The notes beneath the pieces were generated by a model. The model worked only from the letters and a program-made list of their open reading frames with translations, was not told the DNA's origin and did not search any database. The position numbers and the translations under genes were made by a program. From assembly GCF_008831285.2 (NCBI RefSeq), contig NC_045146.1, positions 18,655,149 to 18,719,148 on the forward strand: a stretch of DNA of 64,000 nt. The letters are read 5' to 3'. The DNA is from Nymphaea colorata (lineage: Eukaryota > Streptophyta > Magnoliopsida > Nymphaeales > Nymphaeaceae). Positions 27,064 through 40,479 of the stretch are shown here, piece after piece (positions within the stretch are counted from its first letter, which is position 1; every line of letters starts with the position of its first letter).

Positions 27064-27305
27064 CAGGGGCGGAGCTCGCAGGGGCCCTATATAAAAATGA
27101 TATAAAATTTCACTTCTCTTATATAAAAATTTTGAAAAATGATATTTCGTTTCATGTCAAAATTTAGAAACTTTAATTCAGCCTCTCTCACGAAAAATTT
27201 CTGGCGAAACCAACTTATATTTGAACTCAAAGATAGACAAAGACAGAGGCAGGGTTCATCTTGATTGAATGATCCTACGACCATTAAATAAATTTTTTAA
27301 CAAGG
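27064..27305. mobile_element. Possible insertion flanked by an 8-bp direct repeat
   Basis: The segment starts CAGGGGCGGAGCTCG, the same opening as the element family at 59274 and 60376. It is flanked by GCCAACTT at 27056-27063 and again at 27306-27313. The right end (TTTTAACAAGG) does not mirror the left, so this is either a truncated family member or a chance pair. Confidence 0.35.
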
Positions 27306-30300
27306 GCCAACTTTAACTTTTTCAAAGTTTTAACGATGAAAGGAAGAAGGTAACGCATGTTGGATCCAAAACTATAAAGTACATAAAAATCAGATTAAGA
27401 CCCAGATCCATAAAAGATGGACGACAACAGCAGTCTTTATCTGGTGGCTACACGGCCAAAACATTAGTTGGATAGATCAAGAGTTCCAAACCCATAATTC
27501 ATTTCTGTTTACATAATTCAGTAAAGATATACCAAAAACAACTTCTAGACTAGACGAGGGACGGAAGCCCATCACCGACAAAGAGCCGAAACTTTCACCC
27601 AACCTCTTGTTTACGTAAGGTACATTGATGGACCATCCCCTACTATTCAACTTGTACATTGGTGGCCTTTTTTTGGTAACACGCAAAGTTGATATCCTTA
27701 TACTCGAAATTTGAAATGCAGACTGGTCCCAACTTATAAGGCATGAGTTGGTGCGTGTTCCAACTACATTGGGCCCTTTTGTGTCCATATCAAATTATTT
27801 GTAGGCTAGTAAGGTTTTTAATTGAAGCTGGTTAAGATGTGACTTAATTGAATAATTTATCGGACCCACTTATTGGATTGAGCTAGACAGTTGATCTATC
27901 AATCTAGATCACTACTATTGTTAGGTAAACCTTCGGCTTCACTGGGCTTAGGGAGCAACAAAAAAATCTGGGTTTACAAAGTTGGGACAAGTCTTGGCCT
28001 AGTGAACATTTGGGACCCAACCCTGCAACCAGAATCAGAGTTATCATGGTACTCAATCAGATTTGATTTCAGACATAGATACGGATTGGATCTTCCACAA
28101 ACACCACAAAAAGTTCAACATTTATAAGTGATAGGGTCAGGTTTCAGTCACACAGCAGATTTGGTTTAGAATTTGGTTCTGAAGTGTGCCCATCAGATCT
28201 GGGCCAATTAGAAATTGGATCTGAATTTCTTTACCAGATATAGTTAATTACTTTGGAACCTAGTAACTGGATCCATGATTCATTTACACTCTTACTTCTA
28301 GTTGAACGAGGATCGTTGTGATGAGTAAAACTAAAAATTTAATCCTTTATTTATAAGAGTCCAAATTTTCTGAATGCCTTCAATGGCTTATAGTGCAGCA
28401 ATATATATATATATATATATATTATTTATTTTAATTTTTATGTACGCGGTAACTTGTCACATCCCAAAAGTTTGAATCGGCATATTGGTCCACTTTGCAG
28501 AGAATCGGATTCGGAAATGGATCGAGACTCCAGTCAAAACCCCAAATGGGCCTTTGATTTTGGTAGTTACAGCCAGGTTGGCTTGTGGGCCCCAGTGTGT
28601 CCGTGGGCCCCACCTTCCGATCTACCGCATGCGACGCCGACGTTACGGGCGAGAAAGGAGGGAGAGATCTTTGGTTCGGTTACAGCTAGCGGTTTGTATT
28701 TTTCAATGACGAAAATAACCTTCCCGCCATAAGAGAAGTCAACCGCAAGGCCTTCGTCCAGTAAAGAAACAGCAAAGATATCATCCATCCTCCTTCCTGG
28801 CCTCCACATTTAATCTGCAAGTTAAGTGAACCAAGTAGGCTCGTCCGGCTCTGCTGGGTTCGGTCGTGAGTTAGCTGGTTCATGCGTTATGTGTTGGGCT
28901 CCTCAAGGTACTGGCCTTCGAAACTCGTATATGTCTAACTAATTTGTTACCATTTATCACTTGCAGTACAAAAAAGTAGTATCCATAGAAATCAAACTAA
29001 GAACCCTTATAAACATGCCTAAGAAGGTTATTTGGTAGGTTTGGCTGTCTACCTGCCGGCTTTATTCTTTATTTGGGTTTGGTATTTAATATCTAAGTTT
29101 GAATGCAGAGATCCTGATTGAAGCCAAATGAATGAGAATTTAGATCCAAACGTAACCCATTGAGGTTTTAGTGCTTATGATGGTAAGTGCCCTTAAAATA
29201 ATCTAGTGTTTGTACAACAAATCATGGTACAAGTGGGCATGAGACATAATAAATCTTGGAATTGAAGTTGGGTATTACTTAGTTTACTGTCTGACTTTAT
29301 TTTTCACAATGTGAAAACAATTAATGCTGCCTTCATTTATGTAATCTTTTGTTAGTCATTTATTCATCATCAGTACGTGTGATTTTGCTTAGGGAGGATG
29401 AATTTCAGTATCAAATTGAACACCAAGGGTTTCATATGGTAAGAATTTGTTAATTTCGGAGCTCTCTGTCCAAACCGAAAACTTAAGATCTAACATTGGT
29501 TAAATTTAATATTTGCACTTCTATAAAAACTTCTTCTCTAGATTCAGTCTTAAGGCTTAATCGTGTTTGTGAACATGGCTGTGCTCCCGGGCAATTAAAG
29601 AAAAGAGTGCAAGATTTGGCGAAAGATGAGAATATATTATGTAATTTTCTAGTAGTTTTCCTTTGTAATTAGGTTAGTAGCTTTTGATAAGTGGCAAAAT
29701 TTTTAAGGTCAGCCGGAGAAAGAACAATTCTCCTAAATGGGCATCACATCTCAAGATTTCATACTCTTGATTTCTAACAAGGACATAAATTTTTTGTTTG
29801 TTTGAAAGATATATGGATTATATCATAAATTGTGGAACCTTTGCATCTTAAAATAATAATGAATTTCAATTCAGACCTTAGTTCATGGATTTAGGGCATA
29901 TGGAAAATCTTGAACGCATAATTCTGAAATCAACAATTCGCTAGAACCATACGAAAGTGGACCCTATATAAAGTTAGACTCTCGAATATAAGATCTATGA
30001 CAATCAATATCTGAAAATCATGTCCAATCATTTAAACCTTTAAATCTTGGCCAATTCTTCTCAACCAAATCGGGTTTGATTCAAAAAAGAAAAGGGTAGC
30101 TCAGTTTGTTAGTACCAAGTCCTTTTGATGTACAGGGTGACAGCTTCTGCTCCTGTTCTAATTTAAGAACAATATGAACAAATTTTTATTAAGATAACTA
30201 CTTAATACTTTCATGCTGTAAGATTGACTTCCCATGGAAACAATACAGAAACTGATATGGGCAAGAGGAGATTTGTTCGAGATATCTCTCTACATGCATT

Positions 30301-30900
30301 TGGATCCCATTTGTGGTCCAATCTGCAGAGAGCAACCTGCAGCTCAAACTGGCCAGCGCCATGGGACATGGATGCTGAATTCAATTTATATATGAGAAAA
30401 CGTACGTCATGATGAAGATGATGGAGACCAATGAATGTGACCAAAATGTACAATATCGAGATATCAGAATATCCAACTTTTTTCTTTTTCCTTTTCTCTC
30501 ATTTATTTTTATCCTCAAAGAGCACAGGGCACGAGAAATTGTGCAAAAGGGTGACGATTTCTTGTCAGTCCGTTAAAAACTTTATGATATTATAGTAAAA
30601 TATACTGTCCTAGCGAAAAGGAAGTTCTTGTTTTTTCCTGATCTTGCAATTCATCTCTCTCTCTCATTCTCTCTCTAACATTTCCAGCTCATAAAAACAA
30701 GCACCAAATACACAAGCGTAATTCCAGAAAGGATGAAATGAACCGAAAAAAGAGTACAAAATTATTATTAGAGAGAGAAAGTAAAAGGAGTCCCAGAGAG
30801 AAAGAGAGACAGAGAGGCAACAGGGCGGTTGCAGAGGGGAGGGGGGTGGGAGGGTGGAAACGTCGCCTTCCTTCATTTTTGACATCCCATCTCTCTCTCC
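27306..30900. other. Intergenic stretch, no gene recognised
   Basis: Mostly AT-rich. A short (AT)n lies at about 28402-28422. A less AT-rich patch at about 28440-28900 has open frames on both strands but no recognisable protein. Frames at 30211-30453 also match nothing I know. A CT-rich zone at about 30650-30900 precedes the KLCR promoter. Confidence 0.5.
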
Positions 30901-30939
30901 CTCTGTTATTTTATCGACCCATTTGCAGTTTTTCTAATG

Positions 30940-30980
30940 GGTAGAGGCCAATTAATTGGTGGAGGCCAATTAATTGGCCA
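30940..30980. promoter_or_regulatory. Tandem palindromic AT-core sites upstream of KLCR
   Basis: Two adjacent copies of GAGGCCAATTAATTGG, spaced about 20 bases apart, each contain the perfect palindrome CCAATTAATTGG; the second extends to GGCCAATTAATTGGCC. TAATTA/ATTA cores are typical homeodomain targets. The pair lies about 370-410 bases before the first KLCR ATG. A regulatory role is inferred. Confidence 0.35.
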
Positions 30981-31347
30981 CTGTAACAATCAATAGGGGC
31001 CCGTAAAAGAATAGATAAATGTATTGGTGAAGAAGAGGGAAGGATAGAAGGGTGGTGGTGATGATAAAGCAGGAAGTAGTGGGTCGCCACCCACCGCCAC
31101 CTCTACGCGGAGATGCCGTCTTCTTCCCCTCTGGAATCATCTCTTATGCAGACCTTCCCTTCCTGGCTTCTCTCGCGAGTAAATTAACCGCAGCCCGTTG
31201 CCCTTCCTCTTCATTTCTTCTTTTTGCTCTTTCCTAGATAGTTGCTCTTGTGTCTTCGACCCATCACAATTTAGAAAGGAAAGAAAAAAAGAGCGGAACA
31301 ATGTGTGTTCATCTGTAGAGTTTAGCTTCTTTGCTTGAAGAATTTTG

Positions 31348-34300
31348 ATGGGGGATTCGCCAGGTAGGCCCTTTTTGCCTTACTCTATTTATGTTTTCTC
31401 TTTTTTTGTATTTCTGATCTTTTTTCCTCGGTGGGCAGGATTTCTTTTCTATTTTTTTTTCTTTATGAGGTCTCTTTTGCTGGAGAAATTTAGTCGCGAA
31501 TCTTGATTTGTGGGGAACTGTGAAGGGTTTGAGATATTGAAAGGGTTGGGCTCTTCCTTTTTCTTATTCTTCTTTTTTTCTTTTTTCTTGGTTCAATTGA
31601 TGTCTCTGTTGCAAGAAATTGCCAAAATCAAAGATCTTCTCACTGGTTTAACTTTTGTTGAGATTTTCGATCTTGTCGGTCATGTAATCCGGGCTTGTCT
31701 TCTATTACCATTTCCCGGTTTTTGGCTTCTGCTTTGCCTTTTTCACCTTCTGCTTTTCATTTGGTTTTTGGTCTTTGCGCCATTTTGGTTTTTTTATTCT
31801 CTAACGTTCCTCTGATTCGCCAAGCGGATGTTTAGTCCTTTGAATTTGTCTATTCCACACCCCCCCCCCCCTTGATCTTCGAAAACCTTCTACTAGTTAT
31901 AATGTAATCTGATTTATTAAGTATGATTATCAATATTAGTTGTGAAATTAGACCTGTTCTCGGTTCCTTAAATAAATGGCCAACTGTTCAAATGTGTGTT
32001 GCTAACTAAACCGGATTTGAGATCCATGGTTTTTTATTTTGTCAATTAATTTGGGTGCTTATTTTTCTAGGAGTGCTATCTTTGAAGCTCTTCATGGCTG
32101 CCACCTTTCCTTAGTTCCAGATTTCTTGGTTATTAGAACTTCCATTAGTTGCAGTGCCGTGAGACAGTCAGATGTGCTTTATGGAATTTCCTCAGAAACG
32201 TATTTTCTGAAAGAAGAATGGAATTGTCTAGTCTCAACATCTGCTTCTGTTATAAGATTTTGATTTTTGTTTGAACTGTGTGTCATTTTCTGTATACTTT
32301 CTTGATTCATCAATCAAATCTATGTCTTTGGAGAGCAGAACCGTGGCTGTGTCAGTGTTTCACATGTTGAAATATGTTGATTTGGTGTTCCTCGTTTCCT
32401 GTTCTTCATTCGATCTTACTTACTGTGTTCCTGAATTATTATGGATGATGAAGTAGATGCAGACGGAGTCCGGAGAAAAGTGAAGGTGGGCCACAAGGTT
32501 GATGATTTACTCGAGAACTCATCACCCAGGAGTCCTCTCAGTCCCCAAAGGCCGCCACGCGAACATATGGAGTTACCAGCAGATGGTGCACCCACTGAAA
32601 GTTGTGTTGACACATCGATAGAAAGACTGTACGATAATGTCTGCCAGATGCAGAGTTCTGGGGAACAAAGCCCGTCAAGGCAAAGCTTTGGATCAGATGG
32701 TGAAGAATCAAGGATTGACTCAGAGCTGCAGCATCTTGTGGGTGGTGAAGAAACGAGGGTGCTTGATGATGTTAACCATGTATCTCAAGCCAATAATGAT
32801 CAAGCTGAAATGAAGATGGATGAAGAGATCGTGGAGAAAGAAAGTACTGCAAAAGATGGAGAGAAAGAATCGACCGTTAAGGAAGAAAACGGTTCTACTA
32901 AGAAATCAGGGAAAAAGCCAAAGCCTAAACCTTCGTGGTCTAGTTCTACGAAGATAGAAGCAAAGGGGTTTTCATATATGCAGACAAATGCAGAAGATTC
33001 ACCAAAGCCCGTTACTTCCAAGAACCGGCTGCCACATAGAAAACCACCTATAAATAAAGAAAATGATTCTGCTACTGAGAATCCGGACATATCTCCAGAA
33101 GAAAGCAGCCCTGCCAGGGTTCAGAAGAAGCCACTCGCTAGTCCAGATAGTAATACATCTAAGCCAACTTCTGATGCTGTTAACTCTGCAAAGAAAAGGA
33201 AGCCTTCATCAGTAACATCAGGCAAGTCCCAAGGTGCAAGTGAAGATCCTTCAGAAGCGGGTCTAGATAACCCTGACTTAGGACCTTTCCTGCTTAAGAT
33301 GTCTAGGGATTTGATTTCATCTGGTGACAACCCTCAAAAGGCCTTGGAACTTGCTACGAGAGCAGCAAAATCATTTGAGAAATGTGCAAATGGAAAGCCG
33401 AGTTTAGATCTAGTTATGAGCTTGCACGTACTAGCTGCTGTACATTGCAATTTGGGACAATACGGTAAGGCCATCCCTATTCTTGAGCATTCAATTGAGA
33501 TCCCGGTACTAGAAGAAGGTGAAGATCATGCGCTTGCTGTTTTTTCTGGATATATGCAACTGGGTGACACTTTTGCTATGCTTGGTCAACTTGAACAGTC
33601 AATTGAATGCTATACAATGGGCTTGGAGGTTCAGAAGCATTTTCTGGGAGAAACTGATCCAAGAGTTGCAGAAACTTGCAGGTACTTGGCAGAAGCCCAT
33701 ATGCAGGCTCTGCAATTTGATGAAGCCCAAAAAGTTTGTCAGCAATCTCTTGACATCCATAAAGAACGTGGAGTTTCTGCTTCTCTTGAAGAAGCTGCTG
33801 ACAGAAGGCTCATGGGTCTTATTTGTGATGCTAAGGGTGATTATGAAGCAGCCCTTGAGCATCTGGTCTTGGCTAGTATGGCTATGGTGTCTAATGGCCA
33901 GGAAAATGAGGTAGCTTCTGTTGATTGCAGCATTGGGGACATCTATCTATCTTTGTCTCGTTATGATGAAGCAGTTTTTGCATATCAAAAAGCCCTTACT
34001 GTCTTCAAATCTTCAAAAGGCGAGAATCACCCATCAGTTGCTTCAGTGTTTGTCCGTCTTGCTAACTTGTATAACAGGACAGGCAGACTTAGAGAATCAA
34101 AATCCTACTGCGAGAATGCTCTTCGTATCTATAGCAAACCTACTCCCGGGAGCCAAATGGAAGAAATTGCTAGTGGGTTCACCGAGGTTTCTGCTATCTA
34201 TGAAGCCATGAATGAGCACGAACAGGCCCTTAAGCTTCTGCAGAAAGCTTTGAAAACATTGAACGATATCCCTGGACAGCAGGCCACTGTGGCTGGAATT

Positions 34301-35668
34301 GAGGCACAGATGGGGGTTATGTACTATATGATTGGAAATTATGGTGAATCCTATGCATCGTTCAAAAATGCTGTTGCTAAGCTTAGGGCGAGTGGGGAAA
34401 AAAGATCTGCGTTCTTTGGGATTGTACTTAACCAAATGGGCCTGGCATGTGTACAGCGTTATGCAATAAATGAAGCTGCAGATTTGTTTGAAGAAGCTAG
34501 GGGTATTCTAGAAACAGAATATGGACCATATCACCCTGAGACACTTGGAGTGTATAGCAATCTTGCCGGAACCTATGATGCTATGGGCAGGTACAGCGTT
34601 TTACTTTGCTACTCTTCATTCTGTTGCCATTATTGAATCCATTCATTGATTATCGTGCTTTCCTTATTCTTCACTCGGTGGTTATCATTAGATCCATTAA
34701 TTGATTATCGTGTATCTTTCTTGTGGGTAGCTTGATGTGTCTTGTTGTGTTATTGCTGTACCAAGAGTGTTGTGCCTTTTCATTAATTTTAACCAAAGGT
34801 CAAATTGATTGATAAAAAAAAAAAGTCTCGACATAGGTTATGTAACTTATGTTTAAGTTGCTTGAGTAAAGTTGTAAGCTAGCATGTTTCTATATTGTGT
34901 TTTAAATGGTCTTTGATTTGAGTTCACTAACAAGGATATTTCACATATAGCTCATAGTAAATTCATGATCTTAATAATGTTGTGCATTAGCTACTGATTG
35001 GAACTTGAAGTGTCAAGTTATTTGCTTGATCTTCATATTTTTGGAACATTAATTGTTAAGGGAATTTTAAACTTCAGACTATAAAATATATTGATGCTAA
35101 ACTGTGATAGACCCCTCGTCCTTGTGCCAGGTGCTCTCAGTTCTGCTGGGGCCTGAAATGAGCAGCTTCTTTTAATACAGGCTACTTATTTGATGAATGT
35201 TTGTCTAGTTTGTTTAGTTTCATTTTCCGATAGTGTCTACTTTGGGCTTCTCAAATTTGATATTTAGATGTTCGTGTGTTTAGTTACCTGCATGATTGCA
35301 TCATAGTCCCATGTACATTTTTTACAGTGCTGGGAATGGTTCGTTTTCCTTTTTGTGCGCCTTTGTACCAAAATGGTCCTTATCATGCTTCAAACCAATA
35401 ATCTAACTCTATTGAGTTTCTTCCTTACCTTGACAGATTGGAAGATGCCATTGAGATATTGGAATTTGTTCTAGGAATTAGGGAAGAGAAGCTGGGAACA
35501 GCAAACCCAGATGTAGATGATGAGAAGCGAAGGCTCGCTGAGCTATTAAAGGAAGCTGGTAGAACGCGGAACAGGAAAGCAAAATCACTGGAAACCCTAC
35601 TAGAGTCGAAGATTACAAGGAGAGAGACTCTTAATCACATTTCAGATTCAGCTGTAATCAGTTCATGA
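31348..35668 (+). CDS. KLCR: Kinesin light chain-related TPR protein (KLCR/CMU family)
   Basis: The model has coding exons 31348-31363, 32454-34590 and 35437-35668, giving 794 residues. The first exon encodes only MGDSP plus one base. The N-terminal 270 residues are low-complexity and rich in Ser, Lys, Glu and Pro, but keep the family block SIERLYDNVCQMQSSGEQSP and ESRIDSELQHLVG. From about 280 to 770 run tetratricopeptide repeats, such as MSLHVLAAVHCNLGQYGKAI, YLAEAHMQALQFDEAQKV and SIGDIYLSLSRYDEAVFAY, ending LGTANPDVDDEKRRLAELLKEAG. This matches plant KINESIN LIGHT CHAIN-RELATED proteins, known in Arabidopsis as CELLULOSE SYNTHASE-MICROTUBULE UNCOUPLING proteins, which sit on cortical microtubules and hold cellulose synthase tracks in place. 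Start choice is open: an in-frame ATG at 32441 could start an unspliced form. The protein is longer than I recall for Arabidopsis KLCR2, mainly in the linker. Confidence 0.93.
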
Positions 35669-35997
35669 GGGTGGTGATGATGACCAAATTCTTGATGGTG
35701 GAGGATGCTGATAATAAGTGTACATGGTTAATGACTTTGGGCGGTGGACCTACTTTCCTTCCTGGCAAGGACAAAGAGAAATCAAGGGAGTTTTGTATTT
35801 CTTACTGTCTGCATTTATTTATTGATGTTGTTCAATCTGTTGGCCTAATGATTGTGACTCCCTGTATTTGCTCTGTTTATAGCTTGAAATCTTCTGCAGT
35901 TTCTTGAATCTGTCCTCTGGATTTCTTTAGCTCAACTTCTATGCTTCTAGAGTGGCCTATCTTTTGGCAACATCTAATGGCTATGTCTGCAGCCATG

Positions 35998-36081
<84 letters not shown>

Positions 36082-37862
36082 CATGACACTCTCACAGCAC
36101 AAAGGAATGACGCTTACTGAGTTAAAAGTTGGCTCTCTGTCAGACAGTCACAGCTTGCTCCCTTTGGTGGCAGTTGCTGCAATGGCTGTACGTTTTTCAC
36201 ATGCGGATGGACCTCTTCCTCTCAGTGTTCGCTGTGAAAGAAGAGGGAAACAAGATGGAAGCTTTCCTATGGCAAATTCACGTGCGGCCAATTATGTGAT
36301 CGAGGGTGAAAAGCTTGTTTCCTGCCAAAAAAACTCTTAGGTCTACTACCATTGATACTTTTCATCATTTGGACGGCCAGAGGGCGGGGAAGTGCTGGGC
36401 AGGTACCAACGTCCCAAAGAAGCACATGAAAATTTAAGACGATTATAGATAACCTAACTATGATGAAAAGGCTCTTTCGCAAAGCAATCAAAGAAGAAAA
36501 TAACCTTTTTCTATTGGCTGGTGGTAGAAAGTACAGTTGCTTTAGCGAATCAGCAGTGCTAGAACTCCGTCTGCCTTCTTTCCCAGAGGATGGTAAACTC
36601 ATGCAACTTACCTACGTCCGCATGGTTGAAACTGTCAGCATTTTTTTTTTTTCCAGTTGATTCTCGTGGCACTCGGGAGTCGGGAAAACGAAACCCTTGT
36701 CCAAGGTTAGCAATGTCGTTCCGTATAGGAGCATATTGACCGATACAATATTTTTTATTTTTGTAAATTCATAAAATTGAGAATAAGACGGTACACTGTA
36801 ACGGTGAGCAAAGCCGACGACATCAACCTTGCCCACCAGCCACATTTTTTTCCTATTGTTACTTTTTTATTGCCAGCCCTGAATTGCAAGCGCAATCCTT
36901 TTCATGTTTCTTCACCAATACACTTTCCAGAATGTTGCCAATCACATTTTGTCACCTTTCTTCTTTATCCTTCTTTCTCTTTTCTCTTTTTCTTCCATTT
37001 TGCAGCGTGCCTTTCAACACTTTTCAGCTTTCCTGAAGTTTCACGGGCAAGGCCTTAGAAATAAAGAACCTGAATCAAGTTTGAATGCTGTAGCTTTTAG
37101 CTCCTGCAGAGTATTGCTATCGGAGAAAAAGGATGAAGGCTAACCTGAGGCATGCCACCTAAACGACAAATCCAGTAAGACGCTTTGTCATTGAAGGGTT
37201 TTTTCACTAACTAAAAGCTTTATTAATCTCACTGATCGCACCTTAAAATGGATATGAAATCCTCTTAACAGGCCAGTCTCGTTCAACCAATTGATTATCA
37301 ACTAGCCTCATCCAACCAATTCAAAAAAGCAAATTGGGCCTTGCTGGAAAGACACAGCATTAATGCTTTAAATTTTTTTAAATGTGCTGAAAGATCCTCA
37401 GAACAAGGAAAAAATAGACAGAGAAGCTCCGTCATAAACATGCAGCGTTGGCCAACGCATCCTATCGCCCCTCTACGCAAAGAGGCATGGGAACGGGTCA
37501 ATCCTTCTACGAAACCAACCCCAGGGTCGCTTACAGAGTTCGCAAAAATTCTTCGGAAAATGTAAAAGCAAATTGCACATACCAACAAAACTGCCTATTG
37601 AAAGATGAACAAATGGGCAAAATTCACATTGTGTAACGCCCACTCGTATCATCATAAGAACGTTCTTTTCTCACATTTCTCATCTACAATTTTACTTCCT
37701 CTTTATTTACAGCATTCCGCCTTTTCCAGGAAAATAGAAAAGAAGAGACACGAACAGGGGGAAAACGTTAGAGGAAGCTGAGAAGGGATAAGAAAAGGAG
37801 GGGGAAGAACAGAATAAATATAGAATGAACCGATGAATCTTATTAACTGTGCCACTAGAAAC
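35669..37862. other. Convergent 3' flanks of KLCR and DCAF1
   Basis: Between the two stop codons lie both 3' UTRs and spacer DNA. A compound (GT)n(GA)n microsatellite at 36000-36080 is the only notable element. Short open frames on both strands (36.1-37.6 kb) have no recognisable product. Confidence 0.6.
36000..36080. repeat. Compound (GT)n(GA)n microsatellite
   Basis: About 17 GT units run directly into about 23 GA units. It lies about 330 bases past the KLCR stop codon, so it may be within or close to the 3' UTR. Confidence 0.96.
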
Positions 37863-40440
37863 CTAGATGAAGGAAGTGAAATCGACCCATCCTTCATCCT
37901 CGCTGCTTAAGGATTCAACCACCTGATTATCGTCACCCTCATCATCTTCTGATACAAGCTCCAAAATGGCAGCTCCATTGTCAAAATCCCCTTCATCGTC
38001 ACTGTTGAAATCTGCATCATCAAGCTCATCCCCGGTGTCATCATCATCATCATTGCTTAGGTCAATACCATCACTGTCAACATCTGCATCGAGGCCTGCT
38101 GCAACCAACGGATCTTCATCTGCCTCAGAATCATCCTCATCATCATCCTCCTCATCTGTCTCAACTCCATCATCCGGATCTGAGTCATCATCGGTTGACC
38201 GCCTCCTCCCTATTTCATATAACCTTGCCGATGAGAACATTTCTTCGTGATCATCCATCGCAACTACACCAACAAACGAGTCTGTTGGTTCGGTAGCAAA
38301 ATCCAAAACACAGCGATCCACTGGAATGGTTGCAATGTCCGAATAATTCACAGCATCCACTGTACGAAATGCTGCAAATAGTGGATGCCTGACTCTCCGA
38401 GTGTGGACAGCTGATGTTATGTCTTCCAAGTTTCTTCTCAACATAGCATAGATTATATCACCGCCCGCATTGAAATTTATAATTGTCTGGTCCAATGAGG
38501 GTACACTCCGAAGGAGTTTGAACTTCTTCAGATCCCACACTTCTGAGTTTATTATCACCTGGGCATTACGCATGAAATAGCATAGATGTCAGATTCACTG
38601 TGGAAAAAAAAAAGAATTTAAAGAAGTCCAGAGACATGAGAACAAGGGTTACCTCGTTTCCTGCAGGATGAAATCCACCTCCTCCATAGTCTGTAAATTG
38701 ATCAAAGCGGTGGATAGGCCGAGACACCCTCCGGTCCCACAAGATACCATTCCAGAGAACCATCTCATCTGATGGACTAAAGTGAATTATTGACTGTACA
38801 TGACTGCGAATGGGTCCTGCAGAAGCAGGGGTATCAGATAATTTCTGATCCAAATGGCAAGTCTCCACATCATACAACAAAACTTCCCGACGAGATAACT
38901 CTGATGCCACTGTCGCAAATACGTTGCCTGCATGGTTGAAGCGTGCTGCCTTGCGTCCATCAAAGATATGAAGTGGACCTGCAGATAAGGATGACGAATC
39001 CCAGAGTCTCACATCAAAGGCACTAGACGAGAGTAAAAGCTCGCGAGCACTAGCAGAGCTGTCTGACCATGTCCTGCAAATAGGAGAGGATGACTGAACC
39101 AGCATCACCGGCGTTTGGTGGCACAGGTGGCTCTCAAGCACATTGCTACTATTTACATCAAAGATCTTGAGTTCCCCAGCATGACTGCCAGTCACAATTC
39201 GAGATGCGTCTCCTAAGAATGAAATGCAAGTGAGGAGAGCTGCCTCATCTCTGCATGTCCTCCAAGGCCTAAAGCGGCTGAAAACAAATTGCCGATCACG
39301 GCGATGGCCATGAATACCACCATATCTTGTCCTGCTTTCACGGGTGCTCAATCTCGCCACTAGGTTCACAGGCATGTCCAACCTTCTACTTGGTTCTGGG
39401 CATACATGGGGATGTAAAAGGGACAGTGGCGGGAGAGTGGTTATTGGAGCTGGGCATTGTCGATGTTGATGCTTAAGATACTGTACCACCAACGAGTCCA
39501 GTGTTACTCTCTCGGGGTGAGAAGGTGTATCAGGTATAAATCCATGCTGTGACTGCTGTCCATTGGAGGTCAATGGTAATAATGTTGGAGTCGCTTGGCC
39601 CTGAATATCATCCAAATTATCAGCTGCAGAAATAGGAGTCTTACAAGCAGTTGGTGAGAGAAATACAAGATCATTTGTAGCCAGACGCTTAGTCAATGGT
39701 GCCAAACCCAGATCCCTGTCCATCAACTTTCTCTTCATTGGGAGACCTAGAGGAGTCCTCGATGGTGTTTCCATATCTGAAGCTGGTCTGGGAGAGGATG
39801 TGGGGATAACTTCAGCAACCCTCGTGGATATGCATGGATTCTTTGACGCACTAGATACCTTATTACCCAAAGGCTGAGATAGTAGCTGGCCTTTGATCGG
39901 ACATGTTAGGTTTGATGAAAAAACAGGTTTTCTCCTTGAAGCCGTTGCAGAAGAATCCCGCTTGTGACCTGGATCCTCAATCCGAGAAGGCACTTTCAAA
40001 GTATCAGAAAGGAATCTCCCAGAAACACGTGATGGCCATTGGAGCTCCACTTTTGGGTTGTCCTGGATAGATGTTTGATGTAGCAGAGGAAATGATGATG
40101 ACAAGGATGGTAATGGTGCCAACTGTGCCTCCTTCAACAATGAATCAGCAGTTGTGTTCATGCCTGATGCCACGAGATGCTCATGTATCAGAAGCAACAG
40201 CTCCCTGAAAAGCAGGTTCAGTCACATCAATGTCGGAGAAGGTAAATGATCCTAGTTGCAAAGCAGGGGGAGATAAACTACCTGGCATGATAAGTAATAG
40301 GAGTTGCTGCTGCAATTGCTGCTCTTTCAATCCGCCTAAGAGTAGGTGCAGCTGCATCAGTGGCTGCCAGAGTACTTGCACGTCCTGAATTTGTTACAAT
40401 CTGCAATAGAAACACTTAAGAGATGCACCTAAAAAACTGC

Positions 40441-40479
<39 letters not shown>

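Noticed and set aside
33519-34211. Alternative-frame ORFs within KLCR
   Set aside because: Shadows of the TPR-coding frame, which matches the family over its full length.
37966-38250. Plus-strand Ser-rich frame
   Set aside because: Antisense shadow of the acidic Asp/Glu tail of DCAF1.
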